Position numbers and translations under genes: made by a program
In this document: one piece after another, positions 1-7,225 of the stretch
Layout: every line of letters starts with the position of its first letter
Position numbering within the stretch: the first letter of the stretch is position 1
Notes under the pieces: model-generated
Seen by the model: the letters and a program-made list of their open reading frames with translations, nothing else
What the model was told of the DNA's origin: nothing
Database searches by the model: none
Assembly (NCBI GenBank): GCA_017447865.1
Contig: JAFSMO010000081.1
Span: 1 to 52,972 of the forward strand
Direction: 5' to 3'
DNA: 52,972 nt
DNA from: Thermoguttaceae bacterium
Lineage (GTDB): Bacteria > Planctomycetota > Planctomycetia > Pirellulales > Thermoguttaceae

Positions 1-282
1 AAGGCATTGCAGCGCACGCACGGATTCGGCGTCCTGCCGGCAAGATATTCCGCCCGAAAATACTCCAGCACGACCTTTTCATATTCGTCGGCGCAGTCGA
101 AAACATGGTACGGGATGCCGAGCTCCCGACACAGCGTTTCCGCCCGCGTGATGTCCTCCGCCTCGCCGGGCCCGAAGCAGGCGTCCTTGGCCCCGCCTCG
201 GTAACGCCCCTCGCGCCAAAGCTTCATGGTGATTCCCACGACCTCATGCCTCTGCGATTTCAACAGCGCAGCATCGACCGAG
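1..282 (-). CDS. mnmA: MnmA (tRNA-specific 2-thiouridylase), fragment
   Basis: Read on the minus strand, this stretch encodes a PP-loop 2-thiouridylase fragment that runs off the left edge. MnmA activates U34 of tRNA(Lys/Glu/Gln) with ATP and transfers sulfur to it. Visible marks are SVDAALLKSQRHEVVG, then GITMKLW, ACFGPGEAEDI, YHVFDCADEY, EYLAGRTPNPCVRCN; the last is the family signature with the first catalytic-site cysteine. The expected N-terminus (start codon and SGGVDSS loop) is absent: upstream of about 282 the frame loses homology and the sequence becomes part of a CXXCH protein in another frame. It may be a truncated gene or an assembly join. The identity is secure; whether it is functional cannot be judged. 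Confidence 0.82.
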
Positions 283-424
283 GCGAGGAGTCGTCCAGCA
301 TGTTGAGCGGGACCCGGCTTTCGTCGCAGTGGCATTTCACGCAGTGCAGATCCCAGATCGTCTGAATGTCCCGAATGTACGAAAACCGCTGCGGGACGTC
401 AATTCGGCACGGCTCCGCCTCGCG
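260..424 (-). pseudogene. Remnant of an HzsA-like/PSCyt-type CXXCH protein
   Basis: An open frame without a start codon (bounded by stops at 425-427 and 260-262) encodes about 54 residues resembling the C-terminal haem-binding part of the two large proteins at 16663 and 33000. It reads RFSYIRDIQTIWDLHCVKCH, then ESRVPLNMLDD; the two relatives have FDYERQIQPILDKNCVSCH and FSYRQEIQPILDRHCVRCH at the same place. After LDDSS the similarity stops and the frame closes, exactly where MnmA similarity begins in another frame. It starts only about 30 bp after the stop of the SUMF1 gene, so no room exists for the rest of such a protein. Confidence 0.65.
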
Positions 425-453
425 TCAGCCTCGTCGAGTCTGGCGATACGCGC

Positions 454-1236
454 CTACTCCACCGGACTGGGAACCAAAAGGACACGGAGGCCGAGGCTGA
501 AGTCACTGACATCAGGATCACACCCGTAATGGTATCCCGACCGACAATCCTCGGCGATGCTGAACCAGCCGCCGCCGCGGCTCACGCGGTTCGCGGAAGC
601 GGTTGTATTTTCCGGGTCGCTCGTTGGCGACCTATCGTAATAGTCAACGGCATAGTAATCCGAACACCATTCATATACGTTCCCGTGCATATCATACAAG
701 CCCCAAGCGTTCGGCTTCTTCTGACGCACTTCGTGGGTACTTGTCGAATTACCATTGTACCACGCCATCTCGTCAAGAGTTCCCGCGTAATCGCCCGTCG
801 TACCCGCCCTGCAAGCATATTCCCACTGTGCCTCCGTTGGAAGCTGGACCTGCCGACCTAACTTCTGGCTCAACTTCCGGCAAAATTCCTGACAGTCGTC
901 CCAACTCACTTGCTCGACAGGATACCAGTTTCCCTTGAAATAGCTCGGATTCTCGCCCATCACGCTACGCCACATCGCCTGCGTGACTTCCGTCTCAAGA
1001 AGCCAGAACCCCCAGGTGATTTTTACCTTGTGTACCGGCTTTTCAAAATCGTATTTATCCCCGCCCATCATAAACTCACCCGACGGGCACCAGCGGAAGG
1101 CGTATTCGACCCCGTCCGCAGTCAGAACGATTCTGTCCCCAACATTAGGGTTGGAAGGAAGTTCATCGGCCCAACTGCATGATACCCAAAAGAGACCCAA
1201 AAGCAAAAGTGCAAGGACCGCAAACCGTTTTTTCAT
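454..1236 (-). CDS. Secreted SUMF1-fold (formylglycine-generating-enzyme-like) protein
   Basis: A 260-residue protein with an N-terminal signal sequence (about residues 1-24, ending SWA) followed by one SUMF1/FGE-sulfatase domain. Family marks in order are GEFMMGG, TEVTQAMW, PVEQVSWDDC, LPTEAQWEYACRAG, NAWGLYDMHGNVYEWCSDYY, VSRGGGW and GLRVL. Genuine formylglycine-generating enzymes carry a Cys pair seven and twelve residues into the RGG motif; here only the second is present (SIAEDC), so sulfatase activation is unlikely and a binding or other catalytic role is more probable. The start follows a strong GGAGGTG ribosome site. It is the last intact gene of the minus-strand set, 223 bp after the lipoprotein gene, and its domain matches the C-terminal half of the protein at 5272. 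Confidence 0.85.
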   Translation of the reverse strand: MKKRFAVLALLLLGLFWVSCSWADELPSNPNVGDRIVLTADGVEYAFRWCPSGEFMMGGDKYDFEKPVHKVKITWGFWLLETEVTQAMWRSVMGENPSYFKGNWYPVEQVSWDDCQEFCRKLSQKLGRQVQLPTEAQWEYACRAGTTGDYAGTLDEMAWYNGNSTSTHEVRQKKPNAWGLYDMHGNVYEWCSDYYAVDYYDRSPTSDPENTTASANRVSRGGGWFSIAEDCRSGYHYGCDPDVSDFSLGLRVLLVPSPVE

Positions 1237-1459
1237 AATTCACCTCCATGAAAATTTTCCTTCGTAAAAGCCGAGGATTCCGTGGGCTTGACTCCTTCGA
1301 TCTGCTGCGCGGAAAGAGGAAGGGCGTGGGTCAGAAAAAGCACACTCCCGAACCGGTTTCGCAGCCAGAACGAGAGTGGGAATCAGAAAATCAAAAGGAA
1401 AAGGATTTTTCTCTTGATGGATTTGGGATAATTAAAGGGTAAGGACGTACAAACCGAAA

Positions 1460-1747
1460 CTACAGAGCCTGCTTCTGAGTCTGCTTCTGAATGGGCTCCT
1501 GCTGCTTTTTGGTTTGTTTCTGAACAGATTCCTGTTGTTCCTGTTTCTGGGCAAGTTCCTCGTCACCCGGCGCGGGCGGAACTTCCTCACTCATTTCAAA
1601 CTTGCCTTTTTCACCCTCTTCTGTTTCCATTTCGACGGACTGTTTCATTTCCTTGCCAGAGTCACTTGTACGGAATTTGTCACAGCCATTTGTCAGAAAC
1701 AGCATGGAAAACAAAACGACGGCAGTAAATGCAAAATAGCGTTTCAT
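1460..1747 (-). CDS. Small Gln/Lys-rich lipoprotein
   Basis: A 95-residue protein with a lipoprotein signal (LTNGC, Cys at about 22), an acidic middle (METEEGEKG, MSEEVPPAPGDEE) and a tail built from QKQ units (AQKQEQQESVQKQTKKQQEPIQKQTQKQ, split here: AQKQEQQ, SVQKQTKKQQ, IQKQTQKQ). No known domain is recognised. It follows the DUF4384-metacaspase gene by 32 bp and has its own AAGGAG ribosome site. Its tail has the same Gln/Lys composition as the protein at 4646, on the other side of the transglutaminase-like gene, so an obvious guess is that both are amine-donor/acceptor substrates for that enzyme. That is inference only. Confidence 0.7.
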   Translation of the reverse strand: MKRYFAFTAVVLFSMLFLTNGCDKFRTSDSGKEMKQSVEMETEEGEKGKFEMSEEVPPAPGDEELAQKQEQQESVQKQTKKQQEPIQKQTQKQAL

Positions 1748-1779
1748 GGGTAAAACTCCTTTGTATAAATGGTTGATGA

Positions 1780-3162
1780 TTATGGGTTAAGAATCATGGG
1801 CGAGTCGAAATCGTCCTGAATCGAAACATTTTGTTCTATTTGGTACATCTTCTTTACGTAATGATAAACCTGAGGCTTTATCTTTCTGTAAAGCTGATGA
1901 TGATTAATGCCTGAATCCCTCTTCAGGTGTTCGAGGATGTACCACGTCATGACGCTCATGTCCTGCTCGTCGCGTACGAGCGAGACTTCGTTCTTCGCGC
2001 ATGAGGCAATCAGTGCGAGGTTCGATTGACCAATGTCCTTTACCGTGGCACATTCATTGAAGCCGAAATTCCAGTCCGAATCCCAATCGCTGGAAGAATG
2101 GAGGCCTTTCGCGCGATTGGCCATTCCGCTGCTGTGGCAAGTATCGAGAATAAAAAGGACCTTGCGCCCGGAAAGGTTCTGCACCCAGCGGCCGAAATCG
2201 TCGTCAATGAGCTGTGTTTCCGGGTCGTCATGTTTGGAGTCGTACAGGATGAGCGTCTCATCGTAGCCGTCCCTTTCGTCGCCGCTCGTATCGGAGCAGC
2301 GGCCGCCATGACCGGTCCAGTAAACAAGAATCTCGTCCCCCGGCTTCGTATGGTTCGGCAGGTAATTGTAAAAGAGGTCTTTGATTTTCTCTTTGGTTGC
2401 TCTCTCGTTGATATAGACCCTGCTTTCGTCGGCATCAATCGCCGAGCTGGCGTTGAAGAAACGGATCATGGCCTCCATGTCCTTCTCGCAAGCGGGAAGC
2501 TCAGGGATGCGGCGGTCAGAGTACTTCGCGACGCAAATTCCCACGAAATAGCGCTTTTTGCGAGTCTGGGGTACTTGCCCCTTCGGGACGGTCGTGATAT
2601 CAAGCACACAGTCGGCCAAGTCGTTTTCACCTCTTTCCTCACGGTTACGTCCCACGACGCCAATCGCCCGGGCCGCCTCTTCTCTCAGATCTCTCAACTG
2701 TCTCGAAGAGAGTACATTGAAAGTCTGACCATCACGGAAATTCGTCAGGGAAGACTCCTCGATCGGTTTGAGCGTCACGATCGCCTGAAGCGTTTCTTTG
2801 CCAAACGGGGGCATGGTTTTCAGGTCAAATTCCATGTTAGCGCTCGGAATCACTTCTTTTTTATTGCCCTCGATTCGGTTTGCCGAGTGGTAACTGTTCG
2901 GAAACAGAAGCGTTACATTCCCTCTTGCGTCCTTGTAGAGAAGGTACAAATAACCGGCCTTGCTCGACTCGACCGTCACTTTCATCAGGTCGCCGGACTC
3001 GTAAACGTGGTTTTCATGATCCACCGAAACGTTTACGTAGAAAGACTGGGGTCGCGATCCCTGACTCCGTTCTACGGGAATAATAGCTCGCCGCTGAGCA
3101 AACAGCTGGGGCACGAAAAGGATCAGGCAACCGACCGTCAATAAGATTTTAACTATTTTCAT
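1780..3162 (-). CDS. Secreted DUF4384-metacaspase (peptidase C14 family)
   Basis: A 460-residue protein with signal peptide (1-22, ending LFAQ), a DUF4384 domain at about 41-135 (GYLYLLYKDARGNVTLLFPN) and a caspase-fold domain at about 203-440. The His-Cys dyad is visible: His285 in YWTGHGG and Cys342 in ILDTCHSSG; the start of the fold is YFVGICVAKY. Metacaspase-like enzymes usually cut after basic residues and often act in maturation of other proteins; the substrate here is unknown. It starts 16 bp after the stop of the transglutaminase-like gene, with an AAAGGA ribosome site, so the two are probably co-translated. Both share DUF4384, suggesting a common partner or location. Confidence 0.85.
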   Translation of the reverse strand: MKIVKILLTVGCLILFVPQLFAQRRAIIPVERSQGSRPQSFYVNVSVDHENHVYESGDLMKVTVESSKAGYLYLLYKDARGNVTLLFPNSYHSANRIEGNKKEVIPSANMEFDLKTMPPFGKETLQAIVTLKPIEESSLTNFRDGQTFNVLSSRQLRDLREEAARAIGVVGRNREERGENDLADCVLDITTVPKGQVPQTRKKRYFVGICVAKYSDRRIPELPACEKDMEAMIRFFNASSAIDADESRVYINERATKEKIKDLFYNYLPNHTKPGDEILVYWTGHGGRCSDTSGDERDGYDETLILYDSKHDDPETQLIDDDFGRWVQNLSGRKVLFILDTCHSSGMANRAKGLHSSSDWDSDWNFGFNECATVKDIGQSNLALIASCAKNEVSLVRDEQDMSVMTWYILEHLKRDSGINHHQLYRKIKPQVYHYVKKMYQIEQNVSIQDDFDSPMILNP

Positions 3163-3178
3163 TTTTTATCCTTTAGGA

Positions 3179-4627
3179 TTAACGGGGTTTCTTTACCACG
3201 AAAGCGACTTCGTCCTGAGCAAATCGTGAAAGATTGAATCGTTTTTTAACGTCTTCGCCTTCTCTGCCCGTCCGATTGTTCCAAATCGAGCGAACTTCAG
3301 CGCCCGTGACTTCCTCGGTCGTGGGATTCCAGCGGAAGTTGGAAAAATCCAGTGCATGACTGCCGGAGTTGGTGAGCACCGGTTCGCTGGTTTCCTGATC
3401 CCAACCGCCAATGACCAGCGGTTTGTCCGTCACAAACGCTTTCACACGATAAAGCCCCGGCTGGGACTGAATCGAGAAAGAGTACGTCACGTTTGGACCC
3501 GGAACTGTGAATTCACTTCCGGCCTGAATCTCATTTTTATCCCCGTTTTGCGGGTATAAAACGGTCAGTGTCCCCTTGGGAGAAATGCCGATGAGGTAGA
3601 GAAAACCGCTTTTTTCGCTCTTGCCCGAGATCGTGATCTTCTCGCCAGGCTCGTACATTCCGCCGTCGAATTTATCGACCGTAATATCCAGCATGAAATC
3701 CGACGTCTGGTCCGCGATCAGCTTCACAAGCTCCGGAGGCGTGATGGCGGGAATTTCCGGCTGCGGCTGGGGTTGAGGATGAGGCTCCGGCTCGGTCGGC
3801 GGTGCACACTCGAGCATTTTTTTCACCAGTGGGTATTCAACTTCCGGGTTTTCAGGCTTCGCTTTGGTCGGGAACCAGAGAAAATCGGGGTGGTCCTTGA
3901 TACTTTGCCCGGTCCACTTCCCGGACCCCTTCACCGGACGGCCCTTGCGGTCAAGTTTCATCTCGAACGTGTACTTTTTGTACAGAGATTTCAACCCGAC
4001 AAAATCTTTTGCGACCGAATCATCGGCAAACCAGATTTCGATGGTTCCGACGCCTGTTTTTCCGTTCGGAGTCCAATTCACTCTGTAGGCGTAAATTGGG
4101 TAATTCCAGACCGCCTCTTTCGGCTCAATATCTGCCACGATCGGGACGCCTTTTTCTTTGATGTGCTCTTTCAGAGCATCCCAGAGTTGGGTCGGCTCAA
4201 TGTCATCCGGGTCGCCGCCCTCCTGAAAGCGAATGCCAAAAAAATCTGCGTCATCATCACCATGACCGGCCGCCAAGAGGCCTTTTTGATCCCCAACGGT
4301 CAGCGCCTGTGTTCGGGATTGAAGGATTTTCGTCGGTTCATCCTCCAGAACAGCCGAAGCCGACCACGCATGGCAAAATCCGTGCCAGGAAGGAATATTG
4401 GGCCCCGATGGATTGTTTTGCTTTTCCCACTCCACCGCCTTTTTGCCATACTCCTTGTCATATTTGGTGAGCGGCCCGGTGATCCCTCCGTGACGCATCG
4501 GCCACCAGGAACCCGACCAGACCGCTTTTTTCGACCGTGCTGACTCTTCATACCCGTTTGCTGACGGAGCCGGCAGAAGCACGAGGCCCAAACAAAAAAT
4601 CAACCAATATTCCGTAAAATGACGCAC
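3179..4627 (-). CDS. Secreted transglutaminase-elicitor-like enzyme with DUF4384
   Basis: A 482-residue protein with signal peptide (1-25), an N-terminal domain at about 33-275 that matches what I know of the transglutaminase-elicitor family (Phytophthora GP42/Pep-13 protein and Vibrio relatives): SGSWWPMRHGGI, KYDKEYG, WHGFCHAWSASAVLEDEP, PIVADIEPKEAVWNYPIYAYRV. Cys85 in FCHAW is the presumed nucleophile; His122 (AGHGDD) and Asp166 (VADIEP) are candidate partners. A Pro/Gln linker (EPHPQPQPQP) leads to DUF4384 at about 308-405 (GFLYLIGISPKGTLTVLYPQ). The start is GTG, preceded by GGGAGG. It lies 18 bp after the Gln/Lys-repeat protein gene and 16 bp before the metacaspase gene. Expected activity is Gln-Lys isopeptide bond formation outside the cell; an amidase or protease role is possible. 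Confidence 0.68.
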   Translation of the reverse strand: MRHFTEYWLIFCLGLVLLPAPSANGYEESARSKKAVWSGSWWPMRHGGITGPLTKYDKEYGKKAVEWEKQNNPSGPNIPSWHGFCHAWSASAVLEDEPTKILQSRTQALTVGDQKGLLAAGHGDDDADFFGIRFQEGGDPDDIEPTQLWDALKEHIKEKGVPIVADIEPKEAVWNYPIYAYRVNWTPNGKTGVGTIEIWFADDSVAKDFVGLKSLYKKYTFEMKLDRKGRPVKGSGKWTGQSIKDHPDFLWFPTKAKPENPEVEYPLVKKMLECAPPTEPEPHPQPQPQPEIPAITPPELVKLIADQTSDFMLDITVDKFDGGMYEPGEKITISGKSEKSGFLYLIGISPKGTLTVLYPQNGDKNEIQAGSEFTVPGPNVTYSFSIQSQPGLYRVKAFVTDKPLVIGGWDQETSEPVLTNSGSHALDFSNFRWNPTTEEVTGAEVRSIWNNRTGREGEDVKKRFNLSRFAQDEVAFVVKKPR

Positions 4628-4645
4628 GATACGTACCTCCCGATT

Positions 4646-5107
4646 TTACTGGATCTGCCAGCCACCGTCCTTGGCCTCAGTTTTTAGGGTTGGAACTTCC
4701 TCTACGGTTTCCTGCTTCTGAAACTGCTTTTGAGTTTGCTTCTGGCTCTGGGTTTGAACTTGAGTTTGCTCTTGAGTCTGCTCCTGCTTCTGGACCTTCT
4801 TGTGCTTTTTCACGTGCTTCTTCACTTTGCCAGGCTTCTGCTCCTGAGCCTGGGGCGGAGTCTGGACCTGAGCTTGAGTCTGTTCCTGCTTCGGTTCAGC
4901 TTTTACTTCTTCCTGCTTCTGGACCTGAGGCTGAGTTTGGGCCTGAGTTTGTTCCTGCTTCGGGTCGGCTTTTACTTCTTCCTGTTTTTGGACGACAAGG
5001 GTTTGTTTCTGGCTCTGTTTTTGTGACTGCTGGGCCTGAGCCTGAGCGAAACTGGCTATCAAGGCTAAGACGAAAATCAAACCAAGGGCAAGAATCTGCT
5101 TTTTCAT
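4646..5107 (-). CDS. Secreted Gln/Lys-repeat protein, 153 residues
   Basis: After a signal peptide (1-25, ending AQAQA) the protein is low complexity and dominated by Gln, Lys, Thr and Glu. An 18-residue unit, QKQEEVKADPKQEQTQAQ, occurs at about 42-59 and again, with one change (KAEPKQ), at about 65-82. A basic stretch (KVKKHVKKHKKVQKQ) lies at about 92-107 and the end reads EAKDGGWQIQ. No known domain. The start has an ideal AAGGAG site. The gene sits 18 bp upstream of the transglutaminase-like gene. Composition, export and position make it the most likely substrate of that enzyme. The opposite strand is also open across the repeats, but only as a by-product of the repetitive codons. Confidence 0.78.
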   Translation of the reverse strand: MKKQILALGLIFVLALIASFAQAQAQQSQKQSQKQTLVVQKQEEVKADPKQEQTQAQTQPQVQKQEEVKAEPKQEQTQAQVQTPPQAQEQKPGKVKKHVKKHKKVQKQEQTQEQTQVQTQSQKQTQKQFQKQETVEEVPTLKTEAKDGGWQIQ

Positions 5108-5271
5108 AATAAGCTCCTTTTTAATTAAAAAATATTTTATAGTGAATGAATAAAATCGAAATTACGGGGAAGACACTTCCAGCCTCGTCTGATTCGAAAT
5201 GGGAAATAAAACAGAAAAGTCGTCAGTCCCTTCTCACTTTAATGGGTTTGGTTCTGAGTGATTTCTCCTTG

Positions 5272-7023
5272 TTAATCAGGAATCAGGAGGACCCGAAAGC
5301 CCACATTGTCGTGTCGGAGGAAGGGGGCCCCACAGTTCCGGGCCGCCGATCGACATTTGTCAACAGTTTCGTACCAGCACCCGCCGCGGTAAACATGAAA
5401 CGAGGAAACGTCCGTGTTTTCCGGGTCATTCTTCGGCGCATTGGAGTAGTATTTCGCATCGTAATAATCGGAACACCATTCACTTACGTTCCCGTGCATA
5501 TCGTACAGTCCCCAGTCATTCGGTTCCTTTTGCTTTACTTCCTGGGTCTTTTTACCCGAATTGGCACTGAACCAAGCCATGGAATCCAGGTACTCGGTAT
5601 AATCTTTCCGAGTCCCTGCCCGGCAGGCATACTCCCACTGTGCCTCGGTCGGCAGCTGAATTTGATAGTCCATTCTCCGACTGAGCTTTTCGCAAAATTT
5701 CATGCAATCGTCCCAGCTTACTTGCTCGACCGGCCTTTGCAAATTATTTTCTCGGATTAACCATCCTTTTTGGAACCAGCTCGGATTATTCCCCATTACG
5801 CATTGCCACATTTCCTGCGTGACCTCCGTTTCCAAAAGCCAGAACCCTTTGGTCAGTCGTACCCTGTGTTGTTTTTCATCAGATTTCCGTCCCAGCTCGT
5901 CTTTGGGACTTCCCATTATAAACTCTCCTGCAGGGCACCAGCAGAAGATGAAATAAACATCGTCCACTTCCAGGATCGCCCGGTCTCCCGCATCGGGGGA
6001 TGAAGGAAGCGATTCAATTACAGGTCTTTTGGATGATTCGCGCGATTTAAGCTGCGCTTCCTGATATGCTTTTTGTAGCTTTTTGGCATTATCCAGATCA
6101 CGCTTCCAGGAGTTACGTTTCGGATATAATTTGATTGCTTTCTGAATAAGACGGATTCCTTCATCGAATTCTTTCTTATTGATTTTTTCCCGTCCCCGAA
6201 TCATCAACTCTTTCGCCTCCGGGACGTTCGGATTCTCGGTCAGGATGAAGTCCGAAATAGAACCACTCAAATTCGGACGCTGGGTTTTGTTTTCGGCCTT
6301 TTCCACTTCCGCTTTGGTTTGGGAGGAGGTCCACGTGCAGACCTCTAACAGCGTGAGCTTTCCGTCCAGGTTTGAGTCCGCCTTTCCGGAAAGGGCCGCG
6401 GCAAGGTTTTTCGTAAAGTAGCCGTTGCCACCCGAGCGTTCCTCCTCGTAGCTTCTCTCCCCTTTGCCGCAACTTTGGAACAGCGCGATTCCAGACGGCG
6501 GCGATGGAATGACCTGAAACGCCCTTGCGTCCCTGGAATTCCCCGATTCATTCCGGCAGGCATCCACCACCATCCACTTGAATTTGGCCTTGCATTGAGC
6601 CAAATTAATCATCACCCTCGAGATGGAGACACACGTCCTTTCGAGATTGTTCTGATCAACATGAGGTGGGCAGAAATAGTCCGTATTACCTTCCCGCAAC
6701 CCGTGGCCTGAGAACGCAAAGAAAACCATATCGTTGGGTTGGGCGGAGGAAAGAATTTGTCTGACTTTCTGCTCGATCATCTCTTTCGTTGGCATGTCGC
6801 GTACATTGCCCGTGCCGGTGATGAGGATCTGAATGTCATTCTCCACAAAACCAACTTTCTTCAACGCTTCTTTGAGTGTTATCATGTCGTTCACACTGCA
6901 CTTCAGCGACGGTACGCCGACGTAATCGTCCACACCTACAAGCAGTGCCAACTTCCTTGCCTCTGACGTATGGGTAATACCAAGGATCAGGACAAAAATC
7001 AACAAAATCAAAAAACGGCGCAT
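5272..7023 (-). CDS. Secreted caspase-SUMF1 fusion protein
   Basis: 583 residues when started at MRRF: GGAGG lies 8 bases before that ATG and inside the coding of the longer alternative (7038), which lacks such a site. Signal peptide 1-22, caspase domain at about 24-255 with His107 (FSGHG) and Cys156 (VVDACRN), a TPR-like helical stretch at about 270-320 (EAKELMIRGREKINKKEFDE), then a SUMF1 domain at about 340-583 (GEFIMGSPKDE, TEVTQEMW, WDDCMKFCEKL, LPTEAQWEYACRAG, LYDMHGNVSEWCSDYYDAKY, YRGGCW). As in the protein at 454, only the second Cys of the formylglycine-enzyme pair position is kept (VDKC). It is separated by 164 bp from the repeat-protein gene and has its own promoter. Confidence 0.85.
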   Translation of the reverse strand: MRRFLILLIFVLILGITHTSEARKLALLVGVDDYVGVPSLKCSVNDMITLKEALKKVGFVENDIQILITGTGNVRDMPTKEMIEQKVRQILSSAQPNDMVFFAFSGHGLREGNTDYFCPPHVDQNNLERTCVSISRVMINLAQCKAKFKWMVVDACRNESGNSRDARAFQVIPSPPSGIALFQSCGKGERSYEEERSGGNGYFTKNLAAALSGKADSNLDGKLTLLEVCTWTSSQTKAEVEKAENKTQRPNLSGSISDFILTENPNVPEAKELMIRGREKINKKEFDEGIRLIQKAIKLYPKRNSWKRDLDNAKKLQKAYQEAQLKSRESSKRPVIESLPSSPDAGDRAILEVDDVYFIFCWCPAGEFIMGSPKDELGRKSDEKQHRVRLTKGFWLLETEVTQEMWQCVMGNNPSWFQKGWLIRENNLQRPVEQVSWDDCMKFCEKLSRRMDYQIQLPTEAQWEYACRAGTRKDYTEYLDSMAWFSANSGKKTQEVKQKEPNDWGLYDMHGNVSEWCSDYYDAKYYSNAPKNDPENTDVSSFHVYRGGCWYETVDKCRSAARNCGAPFLRHDNVGFRVLLIPD

Positions 7024-7066
7024 CGAGTGGGCCTCCATGAATGGGAAACTTTATATAATCTTTCTC

Positions 7067-7094
7067 ATTATATAATATGAAACTGGAATTGCAA
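7067..7094 (-). promoter_or_regulatory. Sigma70-type promoter for the caspase-SUMF1 gene
   Basis: On the minus strand TTGCAA (7089-7094), 16-bp spacer, TATAAT (7067-7072; part of TATATAAT). The -10 box ends 43 bp before the ATG at 7023. Confidence 0.6.
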
Positions 7095-7160
7095 GGGGCC
7101 TCCAAAATTTTTTTGGAAAGTTGTGCCTGGCTGGAGTTTTAATTGCCAGTCATGCTTCAT

Positions 7161-7203
7161 AAAAAAACGGCAGAGGAAATTTGAACGATTTCTCTCTGCC
7201 GTC
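7161..7203 (-). terminator. Intrinsic terminator of the Gfo/Idh/MocA gene
   Basis: On the minus strand a GC-rich stem (CGGCAGAG..., closing ...CTCTGCCG, 13 pairs with one bulge) is followed by seven T residues (7161-7167). It lies 23 bp after the stop of the gene at 7226 and separates it from the caspase-SUMF1 gene. Confidence 0.85.
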
Positions 7204-7225
7204 TGCATCAGACAAATTCAGGATT

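Noticed and set aside
1248..1442. 64-residue plus-strand open frame in the 1237-1459 gap
   Set aside because: No ribosome site, no signal or domain; composition looks non-coding.
2026..3144. 372-residue plus-strand open frame
   Set aside because: It lies opposite the metacaspase gene, has no ribosome site or domain, and is a shadow of its codon pattern.
4690..5109. Plus-strand open frames opposite the Gln/Lys-repeat gene
   Set aside because: Long only because QKQ codons have no stops in complement; the minus frame has signal peptide and ribosome site.
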